64,000 nucleotides of DNA from Salinicola peritrichatus (GCF_003206715.1 NZ_PZJU01000006.1:62001-126000); one strand, 5' to 3'. Counted from the stretch's first letter, positions 48,957 to 59,229 are shown. Notes: generated by a model from the letters alone, not told the origin. Numbers and translations: made by a program.

Positions 48957-49105
48957 TGATTCTCCTGTCGCAGGATATTAAAAACCAATATCCAAAGTGG
49001 GGGTTATTCTTTCGTATTAAACCCGGGTCTGCCAATAGAGACTCACTACGTACTCCATTGGGGACTACTATAGTCGAATCCGTGGCGGCGGCCATTAATC
49101 TTCGA

Positions 49106-49927
49106 TCATTCCCCGGGCTGTCCACCGGCGTCGGCATGGCGCAGCAGCCGAGCCAGGTCACCATGAATGGCGGGAGCGGAAACCAGCAGGTTCTCGCCAT
49201 AGAGTTCCGCTGGCAGTCCTGCCGGACAGTCATAGAGATGGCCGGTGCGGGCGCCGGCTTCTCGGGCAATCAGCAAGCCGGCGGCGAAGTCCCAGGGCGA
49301 AACGCTTTCGTAATAGGCGTCCAGCCGTCCGCATCCGACATGGCAGAGGTCGAGAGCGGCGGAGCCGTTGCGTCGAATGTCGCGGCAGACGTGGACCACG
49401 TGATCGAGCCGTCGGACGAGCGGGGTCCGCTTGTCGCGGGAATAGGGAAAACCGGTGCCGACCAGGCTGCGTTCGAGCGTGTCCACCTGGCTGCAGGCGA
49501 TGGCCCCGCCGTTTACATGGGCGCCTTCGCCGCGAATGGCGGTGAAGGTTTCGTTCAGGAAGGGGGCATGAACCACGCCCAACTGGACCTCGCCATCCAT
49601 CGCCCAGGCGATCGACACGGCGACGTGCACCTGTCCGTAGGCGAAGTTGACCGTGCCGTCGATGGGATCGACGACCCATAGCGCGCCGCATTGTTCCAGC
49701 TGGCTGCGATCCGGCGACAGCTCCTCGGTCAGCCTGGGCTCTCCGGGGAACAAGGCCTCGAGCTCGTTGGCGATCAGCCGGTCGACGGCGACATCCACCT
49801 CCGTTACCAGCTCGTCTCCGCCCTTGTACTGATGCGAGAAGTTCTGTTGGCGCCGGGCCTGGACGATCTTGTCGCCGGCCTGACGCGCGATCCGCATCAT
49901 CTGCTCGAGTCGCTGGTGATGGTCCAC
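49106..49927 (-). CDS. Inositol-monophosphatase-family phosphatase (SuhB-like)
   Basis: 273 residues. The IMPase metal site WVVDPIDGTVNFAYG (D87, D90) with TEELSPDRS (E68/E69) and the C-terminal SVSPWDFAAGLLIAREAG (last Asp) are intact. Enzymes of this family remove phosphate from inositol 1-phosphate or related substrates. It is distinct from cysQ at 22167, which has the DPLDGTKEF form. No specific partner genes are adjacent. Confidence 0.88.
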   Translation of the reverse strand: MDHHQRLEQMMRIARQAGDKIVQARRQQNFSHQYKGGDELVTEVDVAVDRLIANELEALFPGEPRLTEELSPDRSQLEQCGALWVVDPIDGTVNFAYGQVHVAVSIAWAMDGEVQLGVVHAPFLNETFTAIRGEGAHVNGGAIACSQVDTLERSLVGTGFPYSRDKRTPLVRRLDHVVHVCRDIRRNGSAALDLCHVGCGRLDAYYESVSPWDFAAGLLIAREAGARTGHLYDCPAGLPAELYGENLLVSAPAIHGDLARLLRHADAGGQPGE

Positions 49928-49982
49928 ATTGGGCTCCTGTGCATAAAAGGGATCGGAATCGTAAGTGTATGCCGGGTGAGCA

Positions 49983-50453
49983 TCACTCGTCAGGGCGGCG
50001 GCAAGCGTCGACCCACTGCGCGTCGGTCAGCGCCGCCAGTCGTCGAGGCGCGATGCGGATGGCGCTGTTGGTCGCGCCTGCCGCAGGCAGGACCTCGTCG
50101 AAGGCCTGCAGGCCCTGGTCGCAGTAGACCGGTAGCGGCGCGGCAAGACCGAAAGGGCAGACGCCGCCGACGGGGTGGCCGGTCAATGCCTCGACCTGAT
50201 CCGCCGGCAGCATCTTTGTCTTGGCGCCGAAGGCTTCGCGCAGCTTGCGGTTATCGAGGCGGGCATCGCCGCTGGCAACCAGCAGCAGCGGCTGGTCGTT
50301 GACCTTGAGCGTCAGTGTCTTGGCAATCGTCGCCGGTGACACGCCGTGAGCCGCCGCCGCTTCCTGCACGGTAGCGGTGCTGGTTTGCAGTTCGATGATG
50401 TGCAGATCCGGGGCATGAGTGGCTAAGAATTCGCGGACACTTTCCAGGCTCAT
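49983..50453 (-). CDS. YbaK/EbsC-family aminoacyl-tRNA deacylase
   Basis: 156 residues. The family fold shows SPATIAKTLTLKV near the conserved Lys, ASGDARLDNRKLREAFGAKT, and the C-terminal GGVCPFGLAAPLPVYCDQGL motif with its GGxxPxG turn. Members hydrolyse mischarged tRNAs such as Cys-tRNA-Pro or Ala-tRNA-Pro in trans. Subtype (YbaK, ProX or PrdX) is uncertain; lengths near 155 fit YbaK-like proteins. Confidence 0.85.
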   Translation of the reverse strand: MSLESVREFLATHAPDLHIIELQTSTATVQEAAAAHGVSPATIAKTLTLKVNDQPLLLVASGDARLDNRKLREAFGAKTKMLPADQVEALTGHPVGGVCPFGLAAPLPVYCDQGLQAFDEVLPAAGATNSAIRIAPRRLAALTDAQWVDACRRPDE

Positions 50454-50508
50454 ATATCGTCCTTACGGCTGTTTCCTTGGAGTTATTGTCATCCGGCGGG
50501 CGGAAGCG

Positions 50509-51045
50509 TCAGCGCCTGACCGGACGTTTCTGCAATTTTCGCTGCAGCGTGCGCCGGTGCATGCCCAGCGCGCGGGCGGTGGCCGAAATATTGCCGTCGT
50601 GTTCCTGCAGCACTTTCTGAATGTGTTCCCAGGTCACCCGATTGACCGACGGCGGGTTGTCGGCGATATCGACATCGGCATCGCCGCTTTCGCGCTCCAG
50701 CGCATGCAGGATTTCGTCGGCATCCGCCGGCTTGCAGAGGTAGTTGACCGCGCCGAGCTTGATTGCTTCCACGGCGGTGGCGATGCTCGAATAGCCGGTG
50801 AGCACGACGACACGGCAGGCGGGAGCGATCTCCAGCAGGGCGGGCAGCAGTTTCAGGCCCGACTCGGATTCCAGCTTCAAGTCGAGTGTCGCCAGCGCGG
50901 GCGGGGCTTCCCTGGCGGCTGCCAACGCCTGGTCCTGGGTGTGAGCGACCATGACATCGTAGCCTCGGCGGCGCATGGCGCGCTCCATGACAAAGCAGAA
51001 TTGCTCGTCGTCGTCGACGATCAGCAGGCGTTCCTGATCACTCAT
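50509..51045 (-). CDS. RegA/PrrA/ActR-type response regulator
   Basis: 178 residues from ATG 51045 (GAGGAAAG before). Receiver domain with acidic pocket DDD (11-13), phospho-acceptor D55, and K105 in NYLCKPADAD; C-terminal Fis-type helix-turn-helix (VTWEHIQKVLQEHDGNISAT then ALGMHRRTLQRKL). This two-part layout is specific to the RegA family of redox-responsive regulators. It overlaps the kinase stop region slightly upstream and is cotranscribed with it. Confidence 0.88.
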   Translation of the reverse strand: MSDQERLLIVDDDEQFCFVMERAMRRRGYDVMVAHTQDQALAAAREAPPALATLDLKLESESGLKLLPALLEIAPACRVVVLTGYSSIATAVEAIKLGAVNYLCKPADADEILHALERESGDADVDIADNPPSVNRVTWEHIQKVLQEHDGNISATARALGMHRRTLQRKLQKRPVRR

Positions 51046-51082
51046 CGGTTCTTTCCTCAATGCAAAAAGGCGGGAGCTCGCG

Positions 51083-52354
51083 TTACATGCTCTCACCGGC
51101 TTTCACCCGCGGCAGTTTGACCTCGGTCAGCGTACCGCCTTCCTCGTGGTTGTAGAGACTCACGCCGCCGCCGAAGCGATTGACGGTGGCGTGGGTCAGG
51201 AACAGCCCGATACCCATTCCCTTGCTCTTGGTGGAGACGAAGGTGTCGCCCAACTGGTCGGCGATCGACATCGGCACGCCCGGGCCGTGATCGCGAATGT
51301 CGATCACGATCTCCTCGGCATCCCAGTCGAGACTGGTGACGACCGAATGCGGGCTGGCATCGGCGGCGTTGTTGAGCAGGTTGATCATTGCCTGTTCCAG
51401 CGTAGCGTCGACGGCGATCCAGGGCTGCCCCCGCCGGCCGAGAACCTCCAGCTTGTGATGGACATCGGGACGCAGCACCAGCCAGCGTTGGATCAGCGCT
51501 TCCAGCCAAGGCGTCGCCTTCAGGGTTTCGGGCTTTTCCAGCCGCCGCCGATCGGCACTGGCAACCAGGTTCTGCAGCCGTTGCTTGCAGGTATCGACCT
51601 GCTTGCGCAGCAGATCGATATCTTCCTGCAGTGCGGGCTGGCCGGCCGCTTCATGGCGCATTTCGTTGAGCAACACGGCCATCGTCGACAATGGCGTTCC
51701 GAGCTCGTGAGCCGTGCCGGCGGCCTGTGTCGCCACCGCCAGGATCTGTTCGTTGCGCAGCGCCGCCTCGCGAGTGCGTGACAGCGTCATGTCGCGACGG
51801 CGCAGCGTGTACGCCATCTTGAAGATGAAGTAGGTCAGCAGGCCACCGGAAAGGATGAAGTTCAGCCACATCCCCAAGGTGTGCAGCTGAATGCCCGGCA
51901 CCACGATGAGGTTGACGAGCTGCGGGACCGGCTCGTAGAACAGCATCATGAAGGTGTAGCTGGCGGTGGCCGCGAAGGCGATGATCCAGGCGTAGGACCA
52001 GGGCAGCGTGGAAGCCGCGATCGCCAAGGGTACCAGCAAATAGGTGATGAACGGATTGGTCGACCCGCCCGTATAATAGAAAAGCAGGCTGAGACCGGCG
52101 ATATCGACCAGCCAGTGCAGCAGGTATTCGGTATCGGTTACCGCTCGCGGTCTGCCCAGCCGCCACCAGGTGGCGACGTTGAACAGACCCATGGCAACTA
52201 TCACGCTGATGATCGGCAGCACGTGCAGCTGAAACTCCAGCACCTCGATGCCGAAGATGATCGCGGCGAGAAATCCGGTCCAGGTGATGCCGCGAACGAT
52301 CGTCAGCCGAACCAAGTTGCGATTCGGGGTCGATAGTGGAAGCGGCTGCAGCAT
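51083..52354 (-). CDS. RegB/PrrB-type redox-sensing histidine kinase
   Basis: 423 residues: six membrane helices (~20-185) with the quinone-sensing GGSTNPF heptapeptide (96-102), then the kinase. The H-box is TAHELGTPLSTMAVLLNE with H216, followed by the CA domain (NLLNNAADASPH; DHGPGVP; MGIGLFL). C256 in DTCKQRLQNL matches the position of the redox-active Cys265 of Rhodobacter RegB. It autophosphorylates under reducing conditions and phosphorylates RegA. The regulator lies 37 bases downstream. Confidence 0.88.
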   Translation of the reverse strand: MLQPLPLSTPNRNLVRLTIVRGITWTGFLAAIIFGIEVLEFQLHVLPIISVIVAMGLFNVATWWRLGRPRAVTDTEYLLHWLVDIAGLSLLFYYTGGSTNPFITYLLVPLAIAASTLPWSYAWIIAFAATASYTFMMLFYEPVPQLVNLIVVPGIQLHTLGMWLNFILSGGLLTYFIFKMAYTLRRRDMTLSRTREAALRNEQILAVATQAAGTAHELGTPLSTMAVLLNEMRHEAAGQPALQEDIDLLRKQVDTCKQRLQNLVASADRRRLEKPETLKATPWLEALIQRWLVLRPDVHHKLEVLGRRGQPWIAVDATLEQAMINLLNNAADASPHSVVTSLDWDAEEIVIDIRDHGPGVPMSIADQLGDTFVSTKSKGMGIGLFLTHATVNRFGGGVSLYNHEEGGTLTEVKLPRVKAGESM

Positions 52355-52630
52355 GATCTCTCCAGGACCGATTGAAGCGGCGCCAAGGAGGCGGCGACGT
52401 CGTCTTTGACGTTATGGTAACGCACGTCGGCAAGATGCGTGAGCGCCGAGTGGCGTATCGGTCGTCATTGACCGGCGCCCGATTGTCGCAGGGCTTCCTG
52501 TTACCGCTGGCCGGGGAGCGCTACAACTTGGCCGGTTCAGCGCGTACAATCCCGCCAGCTTCGATACTCCACGGTCTGCGCTCGCCGCGTTCGAGCGACG
52601 GACTCACCGCCTTTGGCCAGTGAAACCTTC

Positions 52631-54220
52631 ATGTCAGACAGTCAAATCGTTCAGGAAGCGGCGCTGCGGCGCACCTTCGCTATCATCAGTCACCCCGACG
52701 CCGGCAAGACCACCATCACCGAAAAGATATTGCTGTTCGGGAACGCCATCCAGTTGGCTGGCTCGGTCAAGAGCAAGCGCGCCGAGCGCCATGCCACCTC
52801 GGACTGGATGAAGATGGAGCAGGAGCGCGGCATTTCGGTGACCACGTCGGTGATGCAGTTTCCGTACAACGGACGCATCGTCAACTTGCTCGATACGCCC
52901 GGGCACGAGGATTTCTCCGAGGATACCTATCGCACCCTGACCGCGGTCGACTCGGCGCTGATGGTGATCGACGGCGCCAAGGGCGTCGAGGATCGCACCA
53001 TCAAGCTGATGGAAGTGTGCCGTCTGCGCACCACGCCGATTCTGACCTTCATCAACAAGATGGACCGCGAGACCCGCGACCCGATCGAGGTCATGGACGA
53101 GATCGAAACGGTGCTCGACATCCAGTGCGCGCCGATGACCTGGCCGATCGGCATGGGGCGCCAGTTCAAGGGGGTCTATCACCTCTACGATGACGTCATC
53201 CATCTCTATACCCAGGGGCAGGGCAACCGGATTCCGGAGGACAAGCGCATCGAGGGCCTCGACAGCGAGGAAGTGGATCGCGTGCTCGGCGAAAGCGCCG
53301 CCGAGGAGCTGCGCATGGAGGTCGAACTGGTGCGTGGGGCTTCGCATGCCTTCGATCTCGAAGCCTATCGTCGCGGCGAGCTGACCCCGGTCTACTTCGG
53401 CACCGCGATGGGCAATTTCGGCGTGCGCGAGATGCTCAACGGGTTCGTCGAGTTCGCGCCGACACCGCAGCCAAGGGCAACCGACGCCCGCGAGGTCGTT
53501 GCCGACGACGCACGTTTTTCCGGCTTCGTGTTCAAGATCCAGGCCAACATGGATCCCAAGCATCGCGACCGGGTCGCGTTTCTGCGTATCTGTTCCGGCA
53601 AGTACGAGCGCAACATGAAGATGCGCCATGTGCGCATCGGCAAGGAGGTCAAGATCGCCGACGCGCTGACCTTCATGGCCTCCGACCGGGCGCATGTCGA
53701 GGAAGCCTGGCCGGGAGACATCATCGGCCTGCACAATCACGGCACCATCCAGATCGGCGACACCTTCACCGCCGGCGAAGACATGCGCTTCCTGGGCATC
53801 CCGCACTTCGCTCCCGAGCTCTTCCGGCGGGTGCGTCTGCGCGATCCGTTGAAGATGAAAGCGCTGCAGAAGGGGCTGCAGCAATTGTCCGAAGAGGGCG
53901 CCACCCAGGTCTTCCTGCCGCTGGACAATAACGACCTGATCGTCGGCGCCGTCGGCACGCTGCAGTTCGACGTGGTCGCCCACCGCCTCAAGGAAGAGTA
54001 CAAGGTCGACTGCATTTACGAGCCGGTCAACGTCAACACGGCACGCTGGATCTACTGCAACGACGCCAAGAAGCTCGACGAGTTCAAGCGCAAGGCGAGC
54101 GCCAACCTGGCGCTGGATGGCGGCGATTACCTGACCTACCTGGCGCCGACGCGGGTCAACCTGCAGATGACCCAGGAGCGCTGGCCGGATATCGAATTTC
54201 GCGCCACGCGCGAACACTGA
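52631..54220 (+). CDS. prfC: Peptide chain release factor 3
   Basis: 529 residues from ATG 52631, the same as E. coli RF3; an in-frame TTG at 52613 would add six residues. GTPase domain with P-loop [16 protein letters not shown]2/G3 region [20 protein letters not shown] and NKMDRE (NKxD). It removes RF1/RF2 from the ribosome after termination. The Shine-Dalgarno is weak. Confidence 0.97.
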   Translation: MSDSQIVQEAALRRTFAIISHPDAGKTTITEKILLFGNAIQLAGSVKSKRAERHATSDWMKMEQERGISVTTSVMQFPYNGRIVNLLDTPGHEDFSEDTYRTLTAVDSALMVIDGAKGVEDRTIKLMEVCRLRTTPILTFINKMDRETRDPIEVMDEIETVLDIQCAPMTWPIGMGRQFKGVYHLYDDVIHLYTQGQGNRIPEDKRIEGLDSEEVDRVLGESAAEELRMEVELVRGASHAFDLEAYRRGELTPVYFGTAMGNFGVREMLNGFVEFAPTPQPRATDAREVVADDARFSGFVFKIQANMDPKHRDRVAFLRICSGKYERNMKMRHVRIGKEVKIADALTFMASDRAHVEEAWPGDIIGLHNHGTIQIGDTFTAGEDMRFLGIPHFAPELFRRVRLRDPLKMKALQKGLQQLSEEGATQVFLPLDNNDLIVGAVGTLQFDVVAHRLKEEYKVDCIYEPVNVNTARWIYCNDAKKLDEFKRKASANLALDGGDYLTYLAPTRVNLQMTQERWPDIEFRATREH

Positions 54221-54370
54221 GGCCATCGAGAGGCGCGGCGGATTTCCTGTCTTGCCGCCGGGGACGGCTTGAATCATGCTTGCAGAGGCATTCGATATCG
54301 GCGAATGCCGACTCTTCGGGCGGCGTGTCCGTTCCTGTTTAGCGACATCGACCAAAAAGGAGAAATGTCG

Positions 54371-54853
54371 ATGGCTTCCAAGTTCCTCAAGGAGTTTCGC
54401 GAGTTCGCGGTCAAGGGCAATGTCGTCGATATGGCGGTGGGTATCATCATCGGCGGTGCCTTCACCCTGATCGTCCAGAGCCTGGTCAAGAACATCATGA
54501 ACCCGGTTCTGGGACTGCTGATCGGGGGCGTGGATTTCGCCAATTTCTTCGTCGTGCTCAAGGAAGGGGGAACGCCCGGGCCATACGCATCGTTGGCTGC
54601 GGCGCAGGAGGCCGGCGCGGTCACGCTGGATTACGGGCTGTTCCTGAACGCGGTGATCAGCTTCGTCATCGTCGCCTTCGTGGTCTTCCTGCTGGTTCGC
54701 AGCATCAATCGCATGAAGCGGGAAGAGGCGGTCGAACCCCAGGCGCCCACCGACAAGGCATGTCCCCACTGCTTCATGACCATACCGATCAAGGCGACCA
54801 AGTGCGGCCACTGCACGGCGGACTTGTCGATCACGGAAACCGCGGCACCCTGA
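54371..54853 (+). CDS. mscL: Large-conductance mechanosensitive channel with C-terminal zinc ribbon
   Basis: ATG 54371 is preferred because AAAGGAG (54356-54362) is 8 bases before it; ATG 54365 is too close. 160 residues: conserved N-terminal amphipathic helix and TM1 ([20 protein letters not shown]), a periplasmic loop, TM2 ([20 protein letters not shown]), then instead of the usual coiled bundle a ribbon with Cys at 131, 134, 145 and 148 (CPHC…CGHC). It releases solutes on hypo-osmotic shock, important for a halophile. The tail may sense metal or redox, or hold the pentamer together. Confidence 0.92.
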   Translation: MASKFLKEFREFAVKGNVVDMAVGIIIGGAFTLIVQSLVKNIMNPVLGLLIGGVDFANFFVVLKEGGTPGPYASLAAAQEAGAVTLDYGLFLNAVISFVIVAFVVFLLVRSINRMKREEAVEPQAPTDKACPHCFMTIPIKATKCGHCTADLSITETAAP

Positions 54854-54856
54854 ACG

Positions 54857-55621
54857 ATGTTGTTCGACGCGCATTGCCATCTCGATTTCGACTGTTTCGA
54901 CGCCGACCGCGAAGCCGTTTTCGAACGCGCCCACGCGGCCGGCGTCGAACGTTTCATGGTGCCCGCCACCACCCGAAAACGCTGGACGAACGTGCTGGCG
55001 CTGGGGCAGCGTGACGACGTGGTCGTATCGCTGGGGCTTCATCCCTATTTCGTGGAAGCGCATCGCGACAGCGACCTGGACGAACTGGACGAGGCGCTGG
55101 GCCGGGAACGGCAATTGTTGGCGGTTGGCGAGTGCGGCATCGATGCACGCTTCGATGCCACCCTGGAACGCCAATGGGCGCTGTTCGAGGCCCAGCTCCA
55201 ATTGGCCAAGCAGCACCGGCTACCGGTCATCGTCCACTGCGTGCACGCCGACGATCAGGTTGCCAAGCGGCTCAGACAGCTCGATCTGCCGGCGCGCGGA
55301 CTGATCCATGCCTTCGGCGGGAGCCCGCAGCAGGCCGAGCGGTTCGTCGAACTCGGCTACTGTCTCGGTCTGGGTGGCGCGGTGACGTACGAACGGGCCA
55401 AACGTCTGCGTCGTGGCGTGGCCGCGATTCCCGACGATGCTTATGTGCTGGAGAGCGACAGCCCCGACATGCCGTTGACGGGGCGCCAGGGGCAGCGTAA
55501 CGAGCCGGCCTATCTGACCGAAACGCTGGCTCACGTCGCCAGGTTGCGGGGACAGGCACCGGAGGAAGTGGCGGCCAAGGCAACGGATAACACCCGGCGC
55601 TTGTTCGGGCTGTCTCGCTAG
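54857..55621 (+). CDS. TatD-family metal-dependent hydrolase
   Basis: 254 residues, 3 bases after mscL. TIM-barrel metal ligands are visible: H6 and H8 in DAHCHLDF, E in VGECGID, the His of VIVHCVH, the AFGGS segment, and D in ESDSPDMPL. TatD enzymes are DNases or exonucleases acting in DNA repair and oxidative damage. The subgroup (TatD, YcfH or YjjV) is uncertain; the PDMP motif points to the YjjV-like group. Confidence 0.88.
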   Translation: MLFDAHCHLDFDCFDADREAVFERAHAAGVERFMVPATTRKRWTNVLALGQRDDVVVSLGLHPYFVEAHRDSDLDELDEALGRERQLLAVGECGIDARFDATLERQWALFEAQLQLAKQHRLPVIVHCVHADDQVAKRLRQLDLPARGLIHAFGGSPQQAERFVELGYCLGLGGAVTYERAKRLRRGVAAIPDDAYVLESDSPDMPLTGRQGQRNEPAYLTETLAHVARLRGQAPEEVAAKATDNTRRLFGLSR

Positions 55622-55624
55622 CCG

Positions 55625-56671
55625 CTACGTGCTGTCTGAACCTGCCACGATGGATTCGGGGTCGAGACGTTCCAGTGGATAGGGCAGGGGCTCGGGCGTC
55701 AGCACCCGGTCGTCGATCGTCAAGGTGGCACCGTTCTCGAGTCCGGTATTGAGCACTGCCAGCACCCGGCAGCGTTGCTCGCGTTCATCGGCGATCGCCA
55801 GGAAGACCTCTCCAACGCGTTTGCCCTCGGCGTTGCGGATCTCGTTGCCGATCGCCGGCGCCTTTACGCCTTCGAGCGTGGCAATCTGCAGTCGCCGTTT
55901 GACCTGACCACGGAAGTGCGCGCGGGCAACGACTTCCTGACCGGTATAACACCCCTTGCGGAAACTGATCCCGCCCAGCGCTTCCCAGTTGATCATCTGC
56001 GGCAGGAAACTATCGCTGTGCTCGGCAGTCAGCCAGGCCAGGCCGGCATCGATATCGGCACGTCGCCACAGACGGTTGCCGGCCAGCCGGGCACCCGCGG
56101 AAATGTGGTTCCACTCGGCGATGGCGTGGGACTCATCCATCGCGAATAGCCAGCGTGGACGCTCGCCGGGGTGGCGCACCACCACGGCGGTCTCATGCTG
56201 CGCCATATGCCAAGGCGCATCGGGCAGGCCGCTGCGGTCCAGCGTCGCCGGAGCGCCGATCACGCCGAACAAGACGAGGTCGTCGCGGCGGCGCAGGGTC
56301 AACTTGTAGAAGGGGGCGTACTTGCCCAGCTGCTGCGCCAGCGGCTCGGTCAGGGAGACGTCGAGCAGCAGCCAGAAACGTTCGGGGGCAACGCGCAGCA
56401 GCTCGGCGTTGGCCAGCATGCGACCCTTCGGGGTGCAGAAAGCGGTCAGCGGGGCGAAGTCACCATTGGCATGATCGACACTGGCACTGGTCTGTCCCTG
56501 GAGGAAACGCGCGGCGTCCGGACCCTCGCACTCCAGTACCTTGAGATGCATCAAAGGGATCAGGCAGTCATCGGCGTCGGGTCGACGACGGTCATCCTCG
56601 GGGAACTGCCAGTTGTGATCGTCGCTCAGGTGGCCGCCCTGGGCCTTGAGGTGAGCCATCCAATCGTTCAT
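55625..56671 (-). CDS. ygfZ: YgfZ folate-binding protein for Fe-S cluster assembly
   Basis: 348 residues from ATG 56671 (GGAGACCCGG before it). The signature FRKGCYTGQEVVARAHFRGQ (KGCYxGQE) is present, with the GcvT-like folate fold (LQGQTSASVDHANGDF). YgfZ helps form or repair 4Fe-4S clusters, including in MiaB. It is convergent with TatD (3 bases apart). A longer upstream start is not supported. Confidence 0.93.
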   Translation of the reverse strand: MNDWMAHLKAQGGHLSDDHNWQFPEDDRRRPDADDCLIPLMHLKVLECEGPDAARFLQGQTSASVDHANGDFAPLTAFCTPKGRMLANAELLRVAPERFWLLLDVSLTEPLAQQLGKYAPFYKLTLRRRDDLVLFGVIGAPATLDRSGLPDAPWHMAQHETAVVVRHPGERPRWLFAMDESHAIAEWNHISAGARLAGNRLWRRADIDAGLAWLTAEHSDSFLPQMINWEALGGISFRKGCYTGQEVVARAHFRGQVKRRLQIATLEGVKAPAIGNEIRNAEGKRVGEVFLAIADEREQRCRVLAVLNTGLENGATLTIDDRVLTPEPLPYPLERLDPESIVAGSDST

Positions 56672-56839
56672 CCGGGTCTCCGGTCGAAAAGCAGAGTCAG
56701 CATCCGGCGATGCTGTCGGTTCACTGGCTCCAAGATGGAGCCGGCGCTTCGACATTGCAACGTCAGGGGCGTGGCCTGACGTGCTATTCTGTTGAATTGC
56801 TCGAACCCGAATTGTCTGAACCAAAGTAGAGAATCCAGC

Positions 56840-57037
56840 ATGGCGCAGATCAATCTGACCCTGAAAGGGGTCGCCTCCCCCGAGGATCTCAATCGCGTTA
56901 CCAGCGCGTTGATGATGGTGGATGGCGTCGACAGTGTCGACATCGGGCGCGAGTGGGCCGAGGTCGAGGGCAAGGTCAGTCGTGAGGCGCTGATCCGCGC
57001 CGTGGCGTCGCTAGGCGGCGGCATCTCGGCCGAATGA
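56840..57037 (+). CDS. Small HMA-fold protein lacking the metal-binding cysteines
   Basis: 65 residues. The pattern INLTLKGVASPEDLNRVTSA to AEVEGKVSREALIRAVASLG follows the beta-alpha-beta-beta-alpha-beta HMA fold of copper chaperones, but the CxxC motif is absent (…GVASPEDL…). It may therefore have a non-metal or protein-binding role. It is divergent from ygfZ (168 bp) and upstream of uvrB. Confidence 0.65.
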   Translation: MAQINLTLKGVASPEDLNRVTSALMMVDGVDSVDIGREWAEVEGKVSREALIRAVASLGGGISAE

Positions 57038-57117
57038 ATGAGTCAAATGTCTGGGCCTTTGCTCTTCCCGCCGGTGTTCCACTTGAAGGACGGTGATTCG
57101 GACCCTAATTATTGATC

Positions 57118-59148
57118 ATGAGCAAACCTTTCAAGATTCAGTCGAAGTATCGGCCGGCGGGTGACCAGCCCACCGCCATCGAGAGCCTGGTGCGCGGCCT
57201 CGAGGCCGGGCTTTCGCACCAGACGCTGCTCGGCGTGACCGGGTCCGGCAAGACCTTCACCATGGCCAACGTGGTCGAGACGCTGCAGCGGCCGACCATC
57301 GTGCTGGCGCCCAACAAGACGCTGGCGGCGCAACTCTATGGCGAATTCAAGAGCTTCTTCCCCGACAACGCCATCGAGTATTTCGTCTCCTATTACGACT
57401 ACTACCAGCCGGAAGCCTACGTGCCGTCGTCGGATACCTTCATCGAGAAGGATGCCTCGATCAACGACCACATCGAGCAGATGCGCTTGTCGGCAACCAA
57501 GGCGCTGCTGGAGCGCCGCGATGCGCTGATCGTGGTCTCGGTCTCGGCGATCTACGGCTTGGGCGATCCCGAGCAGTACATGAAGATGCGCCTGCACTTC
57601 AACCGTGGCGAACTGATCGACCAGCGCAGCTTCCTGCGCCGCCTGGCCGAGTTGCAGTACACTCGCAACGACGCCGATTTCCGCCGCGGGACCTACCGCG
57701 TGCGTGGCGACGTCATCGATATCTTCCCGGCGGATGCCGAGGACGAAGGCGTGCGGGTCGAGTTGTTCGACGACGAGATCGACTCGATCCGGCTGTTCGA
57801 TCCATTGACCGGCGAAGTGCGTGGCCAGGTACCACGGATGACGATCTATCCCAAAAGCCACTACGTCACGCCGCGCGACACGATTCTCGGCGCGATCGAG
57901 GCCATCAAGCAGGAGCTGGCCGACCGGCTCGAGTATCTGCGCAAGCACGAGCGCCTGGTCGAGGCCCAGCGGCTCGAGCAGCGTACGCTTTACGACATCG
58001 AGATGATGCTGGAGCTGGGTTACTGCAACGGCATCGAGAACTACTCGCGTTATCTCTCCGGTCGCGCTCCCGGGCAGGCGCCGCCGACCTTCTTCGACTA
58101 TCTGCCGGACGACGCGCTGCTGTTCATCGACGAATCTCACGTCAGCGTGCCCCAGGTCGGCGGCATGTATCGCGGCGACCGCTCGCGCAAGGAAACCCTG
58201 GTCGAATACGGCTTCCGCCTGCCGTCGGCGTTGGACAATCGTCCGATGACCTTCGAGGAGTGGGAGAGCATCGTGCCGCAGACGGTTTTCGTTTCCGCCA
58301 CGCCGGGCCCCTACGAGCAGGAGCATGCCGGGCAGGTGGTCGAACAGGTGGTGCGGCCGACCGGGCTGGTCGACCCCGAGATCGAGGTGCGTCCGGCGAC
58401 TACCCAGGTCGACGATCTGCTCTCCGAGATTCGCCTGCGCCTGGAAGTCGGCGAGCGGGTGCTGGTCACCACGCTGACCAAGCGCATGGCGGAGGACCTG
58501 ACCGAATATCTCGACGAGCATGGCGTGCGGGTGCGCTACCTGCACTCCGACATCGATACCGTCGAGCGGGTCGAGATCATTCGCGATCTGCGCCTGGGCA
58601 AGTTCGACGTGCTGGTGGGCATCAACCTGTTGCGCGAGGGCCTGGATATTCCCGAAGTCTCGCTGGTGGCGATCCTCGACGCCGACAAGGAAGGCTTCCT
58701 GCGTGCCGAGCGCTCGCTGATCCAGACCATCGGGCGGGCCGCGCGCAACGCCCACGGCAAGGCGATCCTGTATGGCGATCGGGTCACCGATTCGATGCGC
58801 AGGGCGATCGACGAGACCGAACGGCGCCGGGCCAAGCAGATCGAGCACAACGAACGTCATGGGATCACTCCGCGGACCGTGACCAAGTCGGTTGCCGATA
58901 TCATGGAAGGCGCCCAGGCGCCAGGGCGCAAGGGCGGGCGCAGGCGTACCGAGCAACTGGTTGCCGAGGCGCCGGGAGAGTACACCCGCGAAGCGCTGAG
59001 CCGAATGGACGCGCCGCAGTTGACCAAGGAGATCGGCAAGTTGGAAGACCGCATGTTCGAGGCCGCTCAGAACCTCGAATTCGAACGGGCTGCCCAGTTG
59101 CGCGATCAGTTGCAGACCCTCAAGGCGCGGTTGCTGGAACTCGGCTGA
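57118..59148 (+). CDS. uvrB: Excinuclease ABC subunit B
   Basis: 676 residues from ATG 57118. Helicase motif [11 protein letters not shown] (39-48), the tyrosine-rich damage-binding hairpin [22 protein letters not shown] Walker B ([13 protein letters not shown]), motif VI ([13 protein letters not shown]) and the C-terminal UVR domain ([19 protein letters not shown]). It verifies damage and loads UvrC in nucleotide excision repair. No LexA-type CTG-N10-CAG box is seen in the 80 bases upstream. Confidence 0.97.
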   Translation: MSKPFKIQSKYRPAGDQPTAIESLVRGLEAGLSHQTLLGVTGSGKTFTMANVVETLQRPTIVLAPNKTLAAQLYGEFKSFFPDNAIEYFVSYYDYYQPEAYVPSSDTFIEKDASINDHIEQMRLSATKALLERRDALIVVSVSAIYGLGDPEQYMKMRLHFNRGELIDQRSFLRRLAELQYTRNDADFRRGTYRVRGDVIDIFPADAEDEGVRVELFDDEIDSIRLFDPLTGEVRGQVPRMTIYPKSHYVTPRDTILGAIEAIKQELADRLEYLRKHERLVEAQRLEQRTLYDIEMMLELGYCNGIENYSRYLSGRAPGQAPPTFFDYLPDDALLFIDESHVSVPQVGGMYRGDRSRKETLVEYGFRLPSALDNRPMTFEEWESIVPQTVFVSATPGPYEQEHAGQVVEQVVRPTGLVDPEIEVRPATTQVDDLLSEIRLRLEVGERVLVTTLTKRMAEDLTEYLDEHGVRVRYLHSDIDTVERVEIIRDLRLGKFDVLVGINLLREGLDIPEVSLVAILDADKEGFLRAERSLIQTIGRAARNAHGKAILYGDRVTDSMRRAIDETERRRAKQIEHNERHGITPRTVTKSVADIMEGAQAPGRKGGRRRTEQLVAEAPGEYTREALSRMDAPQLTKEIGKLEDRMFEAAQNLEFERAAQLRDQLQTLKARLLELG

Positions 59149-59213
59149 CGGTACATTTGCTCCACGCCGGAGCGAGAAGCTTTGCGCTTGTGCGATAGTC
59201 TATAAACTTCGAC

Positions 59214-59229
59214 TTTATACCGTTATCTT
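59214..59229 (+). repeat. 16-bp intergenic repeat, copy 2
   Basis: TTTATACCGTTATCTT, identical to 42633-42648, in the 236-bp gap between uvrB and fumarase. A small GCTCC/GGAGC hairpin (59158-59172) without a T tract lies just upstream. No other feature was recognised in the gap. Confidence 0.5.

Noticed and set aside
52634-55216. 860-codon minus-strand open frame across prfC, mscL and the TatD gene
   Set aside because: It spans three clear + strand genes and has the composition of a reversed GC-rich coding sequence.
57038-57117. LexA box in front of uvrB
   Set aside because: No CTG-N10-CAG pattern in the 80-base gap or immediately upstream.
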